Shown piece after piece: positions 1 through 9,814 of a stretch of 64,000 nucleotides of DNA (the stretch's first letter is position 1; every line of letters begins with the position of its first letter). The notes below the pieces were generated by a model. It was given only the letters and a program-made list of their open reading frames with translations. It was not told the DNA's origin and did not search any database. Origin of the DNA: Erythrobacter sp. HKB08 (GTDB lineage: Bacteria; Pseudomonadota; Alphaproteobacteria; Sphingomonadales; Sphingomonadaceae); NCBI RefSeq assembly GCF_004114695.1, contig NZ_CP035310.1:1037501-1101500 (forward strand), written 5' to 3'. The translations under genes were made by a program, and so were the position numbers.

Positions 1-1491
1 GGCTGCGACTTCCTCGGTGGCGCGACTGGTCTGTGCGGCCAGCTCCTTCACTTCCGATGCGACCACCGCGAACCCGCGTCCCGCCTCGCCGCCGCGAGCC
101 GCCTCGATCGAGGCGTTGAGGGCGAGCAGGTTGGTGCGCTTGGCGATCGACTGGATCAGCTCGACGATGTCGCCAACCTGCACTGCGGAATCGGACAGGG
201 CGGAGATTGCCGTGTCGGCCTTCTCGGCGGATTCCGATGCCTTGCGGGCCAGTTCTGCCGAAGAGGCCGCCTGGCGGCTGATTTCGCCGATCGACATGGC
301 GAACTCGTCGCTCGCCGCAGCGGCCGCCGTAACGCCCGAGGAAGCTTCGTTCATCGATTCGACGACCTTGGTTGCCTGGCTGGTCGACTGGTCGGCTGCG
401 CTCGCCATCGAGCTAGCGGTGGTCTGGAGCTGGGTCGAAGCGGCCGCGACACCGCCGACGATCTCGCCGACCTGCTTTTCGAACCGGTCGGCCACGTCGG
501 CAAGCATGCTCGCTTCGCGGCGGCGCAGTTCATCGCGCTCGCGCTCGCGCTCTTCATGCTCGCGCATTTCGGCCTCGGCGCGCTCGGCGCGTTCCTTGGC
601 CCATTTCTCGAGGCGGATGTTGGCGCGCTTGAACAGGGCGATCGCGCGAAGCATTTCGCCGATCTCGTCCTTGCGGTCCTCGCCTTCGATCTCGAAGTGG
701 CGATCGCCCTTGGTGAGGCGGATCATGCCGTCGGTAATTTCGCCGATCTTGCCGACGAAATCGCGCGACAGGTAGCGCAGGCCCAGAGCCAGTACGAGGC
801 CGGCGAGAATGGTCAGCACGATGATCAGTGAGATCATGTTGAAGAAGTTCGCCATCCCGCTGCGTTCCATCTCGACGCCTTGCGCGACGAGATCGGATTC
901 CAGCGTGGCGACATCGGCGACGATCGCATCGCCGATTTCGGAAAGCTCATAGGCGAGGGCAGTGCTGCGCGGGCCCTGGCCTTCGCGTTCGAGACTGGTG
1001 CGAAGTTCGTCGAACTTGGTCTCGTAGGAGCGCAGGTCGCCCTTCATTTCGGCGACGCCCGGGGCCAGTGCGGGAACCTGCGTTTTCACGACAGTCTCGA
1101 TCCCGTCGAGTTCGCTTTCGGCGAGCGCATGGGCTTCGCGCCACTTGTCGATCGAGGAGGTTTCGCCGCCGAAGATGAAGCGAACCGCGTAGAAGCGCAT
1201 TTCGCCCGTGGTGCTGCGAAGGTCGGCCGAGGCGAGGGTTGCCCGCTGGACGTCCGCCGCTGCCATGTAGCGCCCGTAAACATCGGACAGCCCGAAGCCG
1301 AGCACCAGTGCCATCGCGACGATCACGCTAAGAAACAGGGCGAACAGCGTGCGGATCTTCTTCGCCAGCGGCATGTCGCGCAGCCACGCTTTCACATCGA
1401 AGCGCTTCGCCTGTTCCTCGCGCCCGTCGAGCGCCAGGGCTTCGGCCGTCTCGGCCTGCAATTCGCCAACAATGTCCTGTACGGCAACCAT
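1..1491 (-). CDS. Methyl-accepting chemotaxis protein (3' end missing)
   Basis: Transmembrane chemoreceptor that signals to the CheA/CheW complex encoded upstream in the same direction. About 497 residues are visible before the window edge removes the C-terminus. I see TM1 at about 46-67, a periplasmic sensor region of about 150 residues, TM2 at about 219-240, a HAMP domain at about 241-295, then the cytoplasmic signalling coiled coil with the conserved hairpin-tip region ([20 protein letters not shown]). The start ATG overlaps the stop of the upstream GGDEF/EAL gene (TAATG), which suggests translational coupling. The ligand cannot be inferred. A long cytoplasmic segment of about 45 residues precedes TM1. 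Confidence 0.93.
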   Translation of the reverse strand, partial: MVAVQDIVGELQAETAEALALDGREEQAKRFDVKAWLRDMPLAKKIRTLFALFLSVIVAMALVLGFGLSDVYGRYMAAADVQRATLASADLRSTTGEMRFYAVRFIFGGETSSIDKWREAHALAESELDGIETVVKTQVPALAPGVAEMKGDLRSYETKFDELRTSLEREGQGPRSTALAYELSEIGDAIVADVATLESDLVAQGVEMERSGMANFFNMISLIIVLTILAGLVLALGLRYLSRDFVGKIGEITDGMIRLTKGDRHFEIEGEDRKDEIGEMLRAIALFKRANIRLEKWAKERAERAEAEMREHEERERERDELRRREASMLADVADRFEKQVGEIVGGVAAASTQLQTTASSMASAADQSTSQATKVVESMNEASSGVTAAAAASDEFAMSIGEISRQAASSAELARKASESAEKADTAISALSDSAVQVGDIVELIQSIAKRTNLLALNASIEAARGGEAGRGFAVVASEVKELAAQTSRATEEVAA

Positions 1492-3020
1492 TATGCTCTC
1501 TTCCCTCTGACCTGGGCGCGCGCTGCCTCTTCGGGCAGCATGGCGCCAAGATGCTGTGTAATCTGGTCTTTCGGCATGGCCTTGAAGTAGAGCCACCCCT
1601 GGATCTGGTCGCAGCCGGCGGCGCGCACGAGGTCGGCTTGCGCCTCGGTTTCCACGCCCTCTGCGGTGACGTTCATCTTGAGTGCCTGCGCCATCGAAAT
1701 GCTCGACAGCATCATCGCGCGCGAACCTTCGTCATCGGCGGAATCGACCACCAGCGAGCGGTCGAGCTTCAGCTTCTCGAAGCGGAACTGGCGCAGGAAA
1801 CCGATCGAGGCATAGCCCGTGCCGAAATCGTCGAGAACGACGTTCACGCCGAAGCCGCGGATGATATCGAGGCTGCGCTCGGCGACGACGGGGTCGAGGA
1901 CGAGGCAGGTCTCGGTGATTTCGAGCTCGAGCCGTTCGGCCGGAAATCCGGTTTCCTCGAGGATCTGGCCGAGCTGGATCGGGAATTCCGGGTTGCGCAG
2001 CTGTGCGGCCGAAATGTTGACCGACAATTTGATCCCGTTCCAGTCGAGCGCATCGCGGCAGCTTTCGCGCAGCACGAACAGGCCGATCGCGTTGATCAGT
2101 CCCGATTCCTCGGCGATCGGAATGAAGACATTGGGGCCGACGACGCGGCCGTCCGGCCGGTTCCAGCGCACCAGCGATTCCACGGCGACGACTGCCTGGC
2201 TGCGGGCATCAACCAAAGGCTGGTAGTGTACTTCGAGCTCATCGTTGAGCAGCGCGCGGCGCAGGTCCTCGTCGATCTCGCGGATCGCTTCGAGGTTGCG
2301 GTCGAATTCCGCCTTGAACCAGGTGCAGCGCATCTTGCCGCCGCGCTTGGAGGCATACATCGCGACATCTGCGCGGCGCAGGAGTTCGGAGGAATCGAGC
2401 TTGTCGCCGGCAGCGCAATGCGACAGGCCGACGCTCGCGCCCACGCCGATGCGGCGATCCTCGATCGCGATCGGCTGTCCGAGGCGATCGAGCAGCGAAC
2501 GCGATACGCCTTCGAGGAGCGTGGTGCTGAGCTGGCCCGACATGCAGATGGCGAACTCGTCGCCGCCGAGGCGGTAGGGCCGGGCTTCCTCGCCGCATAC
2601 GTCTAGCAGGACCTTGGACGCTTCCTTGATCAGCTTGTCGCCGACCGCGTGACCGTAGAGGTCGTTGACCATCTTGAAGCCGTCGAGGTCGATCAGTGCG
2701 ACCGAGACTTCCTCGCCGCCGGCAAGGTGCGAGCGCACGTCGGTGTGCAGCGCGCGCCGGTTCGGCAGCAGCGAAAGGCTGTCGGTAAGGCCGAGATGTT
2801 CGAGGTCGGAAATGCCGCGCATGCCGATCTTGCACAGCAGGGCCGCCGAGGCGGAGTAGAGCGCGATACCGCCGACGATCATCGAAATAGCGGTCGAACG
2901 CTCGATATCGCTGGTCAGCAGGACGGCGGTGACAGTGCCGAAAATAACGCTGAGGACGACAAGCGGCGCGAGCACGAGCATTCGCGGAGAAGTGCTGAAT
3001 TTTCGCAGCGTCGCTTGCAT
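1491..3020 (-). CDS. Membrane GGDEF/EAL cyclic-di-GMP protein
   Basis: Bifunctional-type cyclic-di-GMP enzyme of 509 residues. Two membrane helices (about 14-34 and 45-65) come first with almost no periplasmic loop, then GGDEF (motif 152-156 intact) and an EAL domain. The EAL signature reads ESL at 281-283, keeping the metal-binding Glu. Other catalytic blocks look intact: [30 protein letters not shown]. The GGDEF domain shows no RxxD inhibitory site just before the motif. Phosphodiesterase activity is therefore plausible; cyclase activity is possible. It follows the chemotaxis genes and overlaps the chemoreceptor start, so it probably links motility with c-di-GMP. Confidence 0.93.
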   Translation of the reverse strand: MQATLRKFSTSPRMLVLAPLVVLSVIFGTVTAVLLTSDIERSTAISMIVGGIALYSASAALLCKIGMRGISDLEHLGLTDSLSLLPNRRALHTDVRSHLAGGEEVSVALIDLDGFKMVNDLYGHAVGDKLIKEASKVLLDVCGEEARPYRLGGDEFAICMSGQLSTTLLEGVSRSLLDRLGQPIAIEDRRIGVGASVGLSHCAAGDKLDSSELLRRADVAMYASKRGGKMRCTWFKAEFDRNLEAIREIDEDLRRALLNDELEVHYQPLVDARSQAVVAVESLVRWNRPDGRVVGPNVFIPIAEESGLINAIGLFVLRESCRDALDWNGIKLSVNISAAQLRNPEFPIQLGQILEETGFPAERLELEITETCLVLDPVVAERSLDIIRGFGVNVVLDDFGTGYASIGFLRQFRFEKLKLDRSLVVDSADDEGSRAMMLSSISMAQALKMNVTAEGVETEAQADLVRAAGCDQIQGWLYFKAMPKDQITQHLGAMLPEEAARAQVRGKRA

Positions 3021-3089
3021 CTGTGGACCCCCGGAGCGCGCCCACCAAGGCGCTTCGAAACGTGCTAGCGCGGCAAGGCTAAAGAACGG

Positions 3090-3104
3090 TTAATTCGAGG
3101 TTTA
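3090..3104. promoter_or_regulatory. CtrA-like site candidate
   Basis: TTAA, seven bases, then TTTA lies about 70 bases upstream of the GGDEF/EAL start, in the gap after cheR. It is one mismatch from the alphaproteobacterial CtrA consensus TTAA-N7-TTAA. Such short motifs occur by chance, so this is only a candidate. Confidence 0.3.
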
Positions 3105-3113
3105 CCGGCGCGC

Positions 3114-3989
3114 CTACAGGCGACCCTTGCCGGCAGTGGCGAACTGGGCACGCCAGCTCTCCGCATCAGGCAGGGTCGGCGTCGATCTCACGTAGAGCCC
3201 CTGGTTGCCCTCGACCGGCTTGAACTGGTCGGTCCGTCCCTGCGCCGTCTCACCCGCGCCGAGCATCAGCCAGCCATCGGGGCGGATCGATTCCGCCAGC
3301 CGGTCGAATGCCAGTGCGCGGCGTTCGGGATCGAAATAGAGCAGCACGTTACGGCACAGTACGAGGTCGAAGCGCTCGCGGATTTCCGCCGGATCGAGCA
3401 GGTTGCGCACCTTGTAGTGCACCATCGTCTTGAGCGCCGGCTTGGCCTTCCAGCCATTCTCGGTCTCTTCGAAATAGGACAGCATCTGCCCGACCCCGAG
3501 GCCGCGCTGGATCTCGAACTGCGAATAGCGCGCCTCGCGGGCAGTGCTGATCGCGCGTTCGGAAATGTCGGTGCCGACGATGTCGATCGTCCAGTCCTTC
3601 CACAGACCCGGCTGATCCTGGATCATCATCGCCAGCGACAGTGCTTCCTGCCCGGTTGAGCACCCGGCCGACCATATCGCGATGCGCTTGCTATCGGCCC
3701 GTTTGCGGGCGAGCGCAGGAAGCACCTGGCGAGCGAGCAGGTCGAACATGACGCGGTCGCGGAAGAAGTAGGTTTCGTTGTTGAGCAGCGCCTCGACGAC
3801 ACGCTGGGCGAGCCGTTCGGAACCGGGCGCGGCGAGCAGGCAGACGAGCTGGTCGACATTGCTGATGCCATGTTCGCGAAACAGCCCGGCGAGCGCGGTG
3901 TCCACGCGCCAGCGGCGGTTTTCGCTCATATGTTGACCGGTACGTGCTTCGAGCAGCTCTGCGATGATGCGATGCGAAGCACTGGTCAT
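3114..3989 (-). CDS. cheR: Chemotaxis protein methyltransferase CheR
   Basis: Transfers methyl groups from S-adenosylmethionine to glutamates of chemoreceptors. The 291-residue protein has the N-terminal all-helical CheR domain (about 1-75, with the NNETYFFRD segment) and a SAM-binding Rossmann domain (AGCSTGQEALSLAM; later DLVLCRNVLLYFD). Length is normal. The chosen ATG overlaps the cheB stop by four bases (ATGA); the reading frame is open further upstream, but that stretch is shadow sequence inside cheB. Partner of CheB in adaptation. Confidence 0.95.
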   Translation of the reverse strand: MTSASHRIIAELLEARTGQHMSENRRWRVDTALAGLFREHGISNVDQLVCLLAAPGSERLAQRVVEALLNNETYFFRDRVMFDLLARQVLPALARKRADSKRIAIWSAGCSTGQEALSLAMMIQDQPGLWKDWTIDIVGTDISERAISTAREARYSQFEIQRGLGVGQMLSYFEETENGWKAKPALKTMVHYKVRNLLDPAEIRERFDLVLCRNVLLYFDPERRALAFDRLAESIRPDGWLMLGAGETAQGRTDQFKPVEGNQGLYVRSTPTLPDAESWRAQFATAGKGRL

Positions 3990-5077
3990 TTCCACGCCTC
4001 CGCATCCAAGCTTGCCGCGGCGCGCAATGCCAGCTTGTCCGGCGGCAATATCGCGGTAGCGAGCCCGCGTTCGGCAACGGCGCGGGGCATCCCCCACACG
4101 GCGGATGTCTCTTCGTCCTGGGCAAGGACCGTGCCGCCTGCATCGACCAGGTCCTGCGCGCCGATCGCCCCGTCGCGGCCCATGCCGGACAGGATGACGG
4201 CGAGCGCCCGGCCTTCGAAAACCGTGGCGAGGCTGGTCAGCATGGGATCGACCGAGGGAGTACAACCGCTCGGCATCGGGCCCTGCGTGATGGCAGCGGT
4301 CAGGCGACCGGCGCGCTGGACGAGCGAAAGATGGCCCGTGCCCGGCGCGACATAGATGTGGTTCGGCCTGATCTCCATGCCGCTCTCGGCGACGAGCGTG
4401 TTGCGCTTCGAAGCTGTCTGGAGCTGGCTCGCGAAGACCGGGATGAAAGAAGAAGGGAGGTGCTGCGTGACCAGGATCGGTGCGTCGAGCCCCTGCGGCA
4501 GCGTGCGCACGAATTCGTTCAGCGCATGAATGCCGCCGGTTGAAGCGCCGATGCCGATGATGGCCGGTCGCTTGAGCGTCTTGCGCGGCCGCTGCTGGGC
4601 GAGCGGCGGACGGCTCGAGGCATCGTGCGGCTTTGCCGACTGGCCGAGCGCGCGCACTTTCGCGACGAGAGCCTCGCCGAAGCCCTTGGCGAATTCACCC
4701 GCCTGCGGCTTGGGCATGGTATCGGCGGCGCCCATCGAAAGGGCCTGCAGCGTCGATTCCGCGCCTGCAGTCGTCAGCGAGGAGACGACCAGCACCTTGA
4801 TCTGCGGGGATGCGCCGAGCAGCGCAGGAAGGGCCTTCATCCCTCCCATGCCCGGCATTTCGAGATCGAGCAGCACGACATGCGGCCGCGCATCGTCCAG
4901 CTCGGCGAGCGCGAGTTCCGCGCTCGAAGCCTTGCCGACGACTTCGATGTCGTGTTCGGCATCGAGGATACGCGAGAGGATCGAGCGGACCGTCAACGAA
5001 TCGTCGACGACCATCACCCGCGTCTTGCGCGATGCCCTTGCGCCCGGTGGCGCTGCTATTCTTGTCGCCACGCCCAT
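3986..5077 (-). CDS. cheB: Chemotaxis response regulator / methylesterase CheB
   Basis: Removes methyl groups from chemoreceptors when phosphorylated by CheA. The 363-residue protein has a receiver domain (acidic pair D25/D26, phospho-acceptor D71 in LLDLEMPG, Lys in MPKP near 123), a linker, and a C-terminal methylesterase with the catalytic triad S179 (GASTGG), H206 (TQHLP) and D302 (GRDGA). The start at 5077 follows an AAGG motif and lies 11 bases after the cheY stop. The four-base overlap with cheR implies co-translation. Confidence 0.95.
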   Translation of the reverse strand: MGVATRIAAPPGARASRKTRVMVVDDSLTVRSILSRILDAEHDIEVVGKASSAELALAELDDARPHVVLLDLEMPGMGGMKALPALLGASPQIKVLVVSSLTTAGAESTLQALSMGAADTMPKPQAGEFAKGFGEALVAKVRALGQSAKPHDASSRPPLAQQRPRKTLKRPAIIGIGASTGGIHALNEFVRTLPQGLDAPILVTQHLPSSFIPVFASQLQTASKRNTLVAESGMEIRPNHIYVAPGTGHLSLVQRAGRLTAAITQGPMPSGCTPSVDPMLTSLATVFEGRALAVILSGMGRDGAIGAQDLVDAGGTVLAQDEETSAVWGMPRAVAERGLATAILPPDKLALRAAASLDAEAWK

Positions 5078-5088
5078 CGACCTTGGCT

Positions 5089-5457
5089 TTACGCCATGCC
5101 GACGAGCTGGAGCTTGATCTGTAGCGTTTCGTGATCGAACGGCTTCATGACGTATTCGTCGGCCCCTGCGCTGATCGCTTCGCGAATGTGCGCGATATCG
5201 TTTTCCGTGGTGCAGAAGACGACCTTGGGCTTGTCGCCGCCCGGCTGCTGGCGCAGCTGGGTGATGAATTCGATGCCGGTCATGACGGGCATGTTCCAGT
5301 CGAGCAGGACCACGTCGGGCATGCCCGCCTGGCACTTCTCGAGGCCTTCCTTGCCGTGTTCCGCCTCGTCGACTTCGAAGCCGAGCGTTTCGAGGATGTG
5401 TCGCGAAACTTTCCGGATGACCCGGGAGTCGTCGACGATAAGACAGCTCTTCATCAT
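5089..5457 (-). CDS. cheY: Single-domain response regulator CheY
   Basis: Phosphorylated by CheA; normally binds the flagellar switch. It is 122 residues, a lone receiver domain with the acidic pair in IVDDS, phospho-acceptor D in LLDWNMP (about 53), Thr in FCTTE and Lys in VMKPFD. Two consecutive ATG codons start the frame, with a GGAAG ribosome-binding motif just before them; the second may be used. The position between cheW and cheB is the usual alphaproteobacterial order. No flagellar genes are in the window, so motor control is inferred. Confidence 0.95.
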   Translation of the reverse strand: MMKSCLIVDDSRVIRKVSRHILETLGFEVDEAEHGKEGLEKCQAGMPDVVLLDWNMPVMTGIEFITQLRQQPGGDKPKVVFCTTENDIAHIREAISAGADEYVMKPFDHETLQIKLQLVGMA

Positions 5458-5503
5458 TACTTCCTTCCAATGCGTCGACTAGCGCGACCCAGTAACCAAC
5501 AGC

Positions 5504-5935
5504 TTAAGCGGCCTGCTTTTGCAGTCCCGCCACAAGTGCTTCGACATCGAGAATGAGCAGCGGACCGCTCTCGCTCTCGATCATTCCGCGTCCGACACGC
5601 TGCCAGCCCGGGCCGTAGTCGCCCGGTACCGGTTGCATTTCGGAGCGCGATTCGAGGACGTCGTCGACCAGGTCGACGCGTAGTGCGTAAAGGTGCCCGC
5701 CGACCGACACGACCGGCGCGCGTTCGCCGCAGGTCTCGCTTTGCGCCAGGCCGAGCGCGGCGCGGCAGTCGATCACGGTGAGCGACTGGCTGCGCATGGC
5801 GGCAAGCCCTGCGACATGCGCCGGGGCGCGCGGCACCGGATAAATATCCTCCAATTCGATGACCGATTCCACGTGGCCCGCCGGGATTGCGGCCAGCCGG
5901 TCGTCGATGCGGATCACGACATAGAGCAGGCTCAT
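5504..5935 (-). CDS. cheW: Chemotaxis adaptor CheW
   Basis: Scaffold that couples chemoreceptors to CheA. It is 143 residues, one CheW (SH3-like) domain, recognisable by its position and by patterns such as IPAGHVESVIELEDIYPVP, LTVIDCRAALGL and LLILDVEAL. It is somewhat divergent from enteric CheW. The ATG overlaps the cheA stop by four bases (ATGA), so expression is probably coupled to CheA. Confidence 0.88.
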   Translation of the reverse strand: MSLLYVVIRIDDRLAAIPAGHVESVIELEDIYPVPRAPAHVAGLAAMRSQSLTVIDCRAALGLAQSETCGERAPVVSVGGHLYALRVDLVDDVLESRSEMQPVPGDYGPGWQRVGRGMIESESGPLLILDVEALVAGLQKQAA

Positions 5936-8289
5936 GCGATCTTCTCCTGGCTGACACGGGCGAGCGCTTCGATCAGTGCGGCCCGGTCGTAGCGATAGAC
6001 GCCGTTGTCGTTGCGCGCGGCTTCGGCCGGATCGGCGAATACGCGCAGCGACGGGATGGCCGGGTCGGCCTGAGCGTCATCGCCGGCGATGATTGCGAAG
6101 CTAGCGGCTTCCTCGTCGCTGTCGGCGATGGCGTAGCCGGCGGATTCGACCAGCGGGCGGAGCATGCGCTGCGTCCATTCGTCGTCGCCATAGATGCGGC
6201 AAACGGCGCGCTCTTCGGCGTTGCCACTGCGGGCATGGCCGGCAAACAGCCTGAATGCGTCGAGCACGCGGACCGGAGCCCCGCGGTCGAGCACGATGCC
6301 TTCGAGAGTGACATCCTCGGGTGCCGGATCGATAGCGCCCAGGACTTCAATCGTCTCGTCGAGCTCGGCTGCGGCATGGCAGACTTCGGTATCGCCGTCC
6401 GACAGGCGGAGCAGCTTGACCTGCTCGCCGCAATCGGCATTCGCACCAAGGCCCGAAAGCGGGAAAATTTTCTCGCCGATGACCACGCGCGCCTGTCCGT
6501 CACCATGGTCGATAGCCTCGACCGGAACCTGGTCGATCCGGCTCACCAGTTCCATCGCAACGGCATAGCGGCGGCCGTCGAAACCGACGAAAGTCATTAG
6601 CTTGCGACCGACTTCGCTGCGGACCGTGGTCTGGCGCGTTTCGGAAGCGATGCGGCGCGAACGCAGCTGGCTGACGAGCCCGCTGCGCTGGGCGATCGCG
6701 GGAATGTCGAGCATCAGGACCGGGCGCCCGTCATCGAGCAGGGTAGTGCCTGCGTAGAGGCCGGTTTTCATCACCGACGGGGCGAGCGGTTTGACGACGA
6801 GGTCTTCCTGGTCGTGGATCGCATCGACCGCCATCGCGAAAAGGTCGTTTGCCCCCATGCGCAGCAGGACGAGTTTCTTGGTCGCATCGGGCGCTTCATC
6901 GCCCGTCGCCAGCACGCCAGCTAGCGTCAGGCAGGGGATGCGGCGACCGCGGAAGGTCATGAGGTGGGTGTCGCCGACGCGCGAGAATTCGATTGTCTTG
7001 GTCGTGCTGTGGGCGATTTCCTCGACATAGGACTGCGGGATCGCGAACCGCTGGCCGGAAACGCTGACGGTCAGCGCGGAAATGATGCTGAGCGTGAGCG
7101 GGATCTGCAGGTCGAACTGGGTGCCGTGGCCCGGATTGGTCGTCACGCTGATCGAGCCGCCGACCTTTTCGAGATTGGCGCGCACCACGTCCATGCCGAC
7201 ACCGCGGCCCGAGATCGAGCTCACTTCCTCGGCCGTCGAAAGGCCAGGTTCGAAGATCAGGTCGACCAGTTCCTCTTCCGACAGCTTGGCAAGCTCGGCT
7301 TCGGAAAGAAGGCCGTTCTTGACCGCCTTCGCGCCGATCTTCTCGGCATTTAGGCCTGCACCGTCGTCCGAAATGGTCATGGTGATGCGATTGCCCGACT
7401 GGCGGGCCGAGATGCTGAGCAGGCCGATTTCGCGCTTGCCGGCGGCCATGCGTACAGCCGGGGTCTCGATGCCGTGGTCGACTGCATTGCGGATGATATG
7501 CGTGATCGGATCGCGCATCATTTCGATCATCTCGCGATCGAGTTCGACATCGCCGCCGTCGAGATCGACCATCACCTGCTTGCCGAGTTCTGCGGAGAGG
7601 TCGCGCACTAGGCGGGGCAGGGCGTTGTAGAGGTTCTCGATGCGCTGCATGCGCATCTTGGTGACGGCTTCGCGCACGTCGGTGAGGATGCCGCTGAGGC
7701 GCTCGAACGGACCGTCGAGGGTCGGCTCCGCGCCGCTTTCGCGCAGGCGCCGGGCAAGGTCGTTGCGTGCCAGGACCATGTCCGAAACGCCGCTCATTAC
7801 GCGGTCGAGCAGTTCGACCGGCAGGCGGATGGAGCGCAGGTTCGCCTGGCTGTTGCTGCCCGACGTCTTGGTCGCGGCGGCGTTTGCTGCCTGCATGGCC
7901 GCGCATTCGCCAGTGTCGGATGCATCGGGCTCGAGCGCGCCGATGAGGTATTCGTCGCCGCCTTCGGGAAGCTCTTTCCCGTTCTCGATGGCATCGACCA
8001 TATGCGTGATGCGATCGATAATCGCGAGGACGGCGTTGACGAGGCGGCTATCCGCGCTGCGGCGTCCCGCCCGCACTTCGGCGAGTGCGCCTTCGGCAGC
8101 GTGGCTGAGCTTTTCAAGGCGCGGGAAGTCGAAGAAGCCGCAATTGCCCTTAACCGTATGGACGAAGCGGAAAATCGCATCGAGGCGTGCGCGGTCGGAC
8201 GGCTCCGCCTCCCACGCGACTATCTCGCCTTCGATAGCTTCCAGCATTTCGCGCGTCTCCGCGACGAAATCGGCCAGCAGGTCGTCCAT
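5932..8289 (-). CDS. cheA: Chemotaxis histidine kinase CheA with extra C-terminal domains
   Basis: Histidine kinase that phosphorylates CheY and CheB. From the chosen start (MDDLLADF, after a GGGGGTG motif; an upstream in-frame ATG at 8328 is less likely) it is 785 residues. Domains: HPt (phospho-acceptor H44 in HTVKG), a short linker with no room for a CheY-binding P2 domain, dimerisation region (about 152-230), ATPase (N268, DDGAG near 308-312, GRGVGMD 361-367), a first CheW-like domain (about 403-535), a second (about 562-685), and a C-terminal tail (about 695-785) that begins like a receiver domain but appears to lack a proper phospho-acceptor block. Confidence 0.94.
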   Translation of the reverse strand: MDDLLADFVAETREMLEAIEGEIVAWEAEPSDRARLDAIFRFVHTVKGNCGFFDFPRLEKLSHAAEGALAEVRAGRRSADSRLVNAVLAIIDRITHMVDAIENGKELPEGGDEYLIGALEPDASDTGECAAMQAANAAATKTSGSNSQANLRSIRLPVELLDRVMSGVSDMVLARNDLARRLRESGAEPTLDGPFERLSGILTDVREAVTKMRMQRIENLYNALPRLVRDLSAELGKQVMVDLDGGDVELDREMIEMMRDPITHIIRNAVDHGIETPAVRMAAGKREIGLLSISARQSGNRITMTISDDGAGLNAEKIGAKAVKNGLLSEAELAKLSEEELVDLIFEPGLSTAEEVSSISGRGVGMDVVRANLEKVGGSISVTTNPGHGTQFDLQIPLTLSIISALTVSVSGQRFAIPQSYVEEIAHSTTKTIEFSRVGDTHLMTFRGRRIPCLTLAGVLATGDEAPDATKKLVLLRMGANDLFAMAVDAIHDQEDLVVKPLAPSVMKTGLYAGTTLLDDGRPVLMLDIPAIAQRSGLVSQLRSRRIASETRQTTVRSEVGRKLMTFVGFDGRRYAVAMELVSRIDQVPVEAIDHGDGQARVVIGEKIFPLSGLGANADCGEQVKLLRLSDGDTEVCHAAAELDETIEVLGAIDPAPEDVTLEGIVLDRGAPVRVLDAFRLFAGHARSGNAEERAVCRIYGDDEWTQRMLRPLVESAGYAIADSDEEAASFAIIAGDDAQADPAIPSLRVFADPAEAARNDNGVYRYDRAALIEALARVSQEKIA

Positions 8290-8345
8290 TGATGCACCCC
8301 CAAGAATTGCAGAGTGCTGTATGGACAAGGATGGTTAACGAACCG

Positions 8346-9692
8346 TCACTTCTCCGGCGCTTTGCGCCACAGGATGCGCCAGACGACCAGAATTGCGACC
8401 AGCCCGCCCAGGAGATTGGCTGCGAGTTCAGCCGCATAAATCGCTGAGGAGCCCCAATCTTTCCGCAGGAACCACGCGATCGGCAGCATGACGGCGAAGA
8501 CGCGCGCGAAGCTCTGGCCGAGGGCCCATGCGGCCTTGTCGACCGCGTTCAAAATGCCGTTGCCGACGATCAGCAGGCCGTAGCCCGCATAACCCCAGGC
8601 AGCGATGCTGAGGTAGAGTGCGAACTCGTCGATCACCTCGGGGTCTTCGGTGAAGAAATCGGCGAACCACTCGCCGGCTGCGAACAGGATGATCGCGATG
8701 GCGATCCCGTAGCCGATACAGAACAGGCCCGCTCCGAAAGCGGCTTTGCGTGCGCGGTCGTGCTGCTTCGCCCCCCAGTTCTGGCCGACTATCGCGCCGA
8801 TTGCGCCCGACAGGGCGAGCAGGGGCACGACCGCAAAGCTCTGCAAGCGACCCGCGGCACCGAAACCTGCGACCGCTGCCTGCCCCTCGATCGCCACGAG
8901 CGCGGTCAGCACCGACAGGCCGATCGGATTGATTGCGTTCGAGAATGCCGCCGGGACCGCGACGCGCAGAATCGCCTTCATCGGATCGACGATGGAGCAC
9001 TTGCGCAGCAACGAAGGATGAAGCGGGATCGCGGCCTTGCCGATCAGGAACAGGCCGAAACCGATGCCCAGCGCCCAGCCGATCAGCGTCGCATAGGCTG
9101 CACCCACGATGCCGAACCCCTCGAAGCCGAAAGCGCCGGTGATCAGTATCGGGTCGAGCACCCAGTTGGCCGCTGCGTAGCAGATCGAAATATAGGAGGT
9201 CTTACGCGCCTCGCCCTGACCGCGGAGCACGCCGTTGATACCCATGATCGCAAGCAACAGCGGGAAGCCCAGCGCATAGGGCTGCATGTAGGTTCGGATG
9301 TAGGGCAGGAGGCTTTCCTGCGCGTTCATCAGCCGGAACAGAGGATCGAGCAGCAGGTAGAGCAGCAGCCCCAGCGTAACGCCGACGCCCAGCGCGAAGG
9401 CGAAACCGAAATTGGCCCGCCGGGCCGCCTTCTCGTCGTCACCTTCGCCAAGTGCCCGCGCGACGACCGAGTTGATCCCGACCATCACGCCGACGCCGAG
9501 GCTGGAAAGGGCAACGCTGATCGGGAAGATGAAGCTGATCGCGGCGAGTTGCTCGCTACCGAGCTGGCCGATGAAATAGGCGTCGACCAGCCCGATCGAC
9601 ATGATCGCGGCGACCCCGATAATCATCGGCGCGGTCTGGCCGACCAGGTGGCCGTAGATGCTACCGCGCGTAAGCTTGGCGTTCTCGCTCAT
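8346..9692 (-). CDS. MATE family efflux transporter
   Basis: Cation-coupled multidrug exporter of the inner membrane, 448 residues with about twelve hydrophobic segments in two homologous halves. Typical MATE features include the N-terminal P-M-I-I-G segment, the GQNWGAKQ motif in the second half and ALGEGD in the matching loop of the first half. The start at MSENAKLTRG fits the family; the frame stays open upstream but codes for low-complexity sequence. It ends 56 bases before the cheA start, yet reads in the same direction, so it is upstream of the chemotaxis operon. Substrate unknown. Confidence 0.9.
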   Translation of the reverse strand: MSENAKLTRGSIYGHLVGQTAPMIIGVAAIMSIGLVDAYFIGQLGSEQLAAISFIFPISVALSSLGVGVMVGINSVVARALGEGDDEKAARRANFGFAFALGVGVTLGLLLYLLLDPLFRLMNAQESLLPYIRTYMQPYALGFPLLLAIMGINGVLRGQGEARKTSYISICYAAANWVLDPILITGAFGFEGFGIVGAAYATLIGWALGIGFGLFLIGKAAIPLHPSLLRKCSIVDPMKAILRVAVPAAFSNAINPIGLSVLTALVAIEGQAAVAGFGAAGRLQSFAVVPLLALSGAIGAIVGQNWGAKQHDRARKAAFGAGLFCIGYGIAIAIILFAAGEWFADFFTEDPEVIDEFALYLSIAAWGYAGYGLLIVGNGILNAVDKAAWALGQSFARVFAVMLPIAWFLRKDWGSSAIYAAELAANLLGGLVAILVVWRILWRKAPEK

Positions 9693-9814
9693 TGCGAGCG
9701 GCGCTAGCGGGGGCAACACGCGGGGGAAAGCGAAAAGCTCTTCGCTTGCCCGATCTTGTGAAGCGCAGGCCGATCGTGCGAAGGGTGGACCACTCGCGAG
9801 GAAAAGGCGCAATC

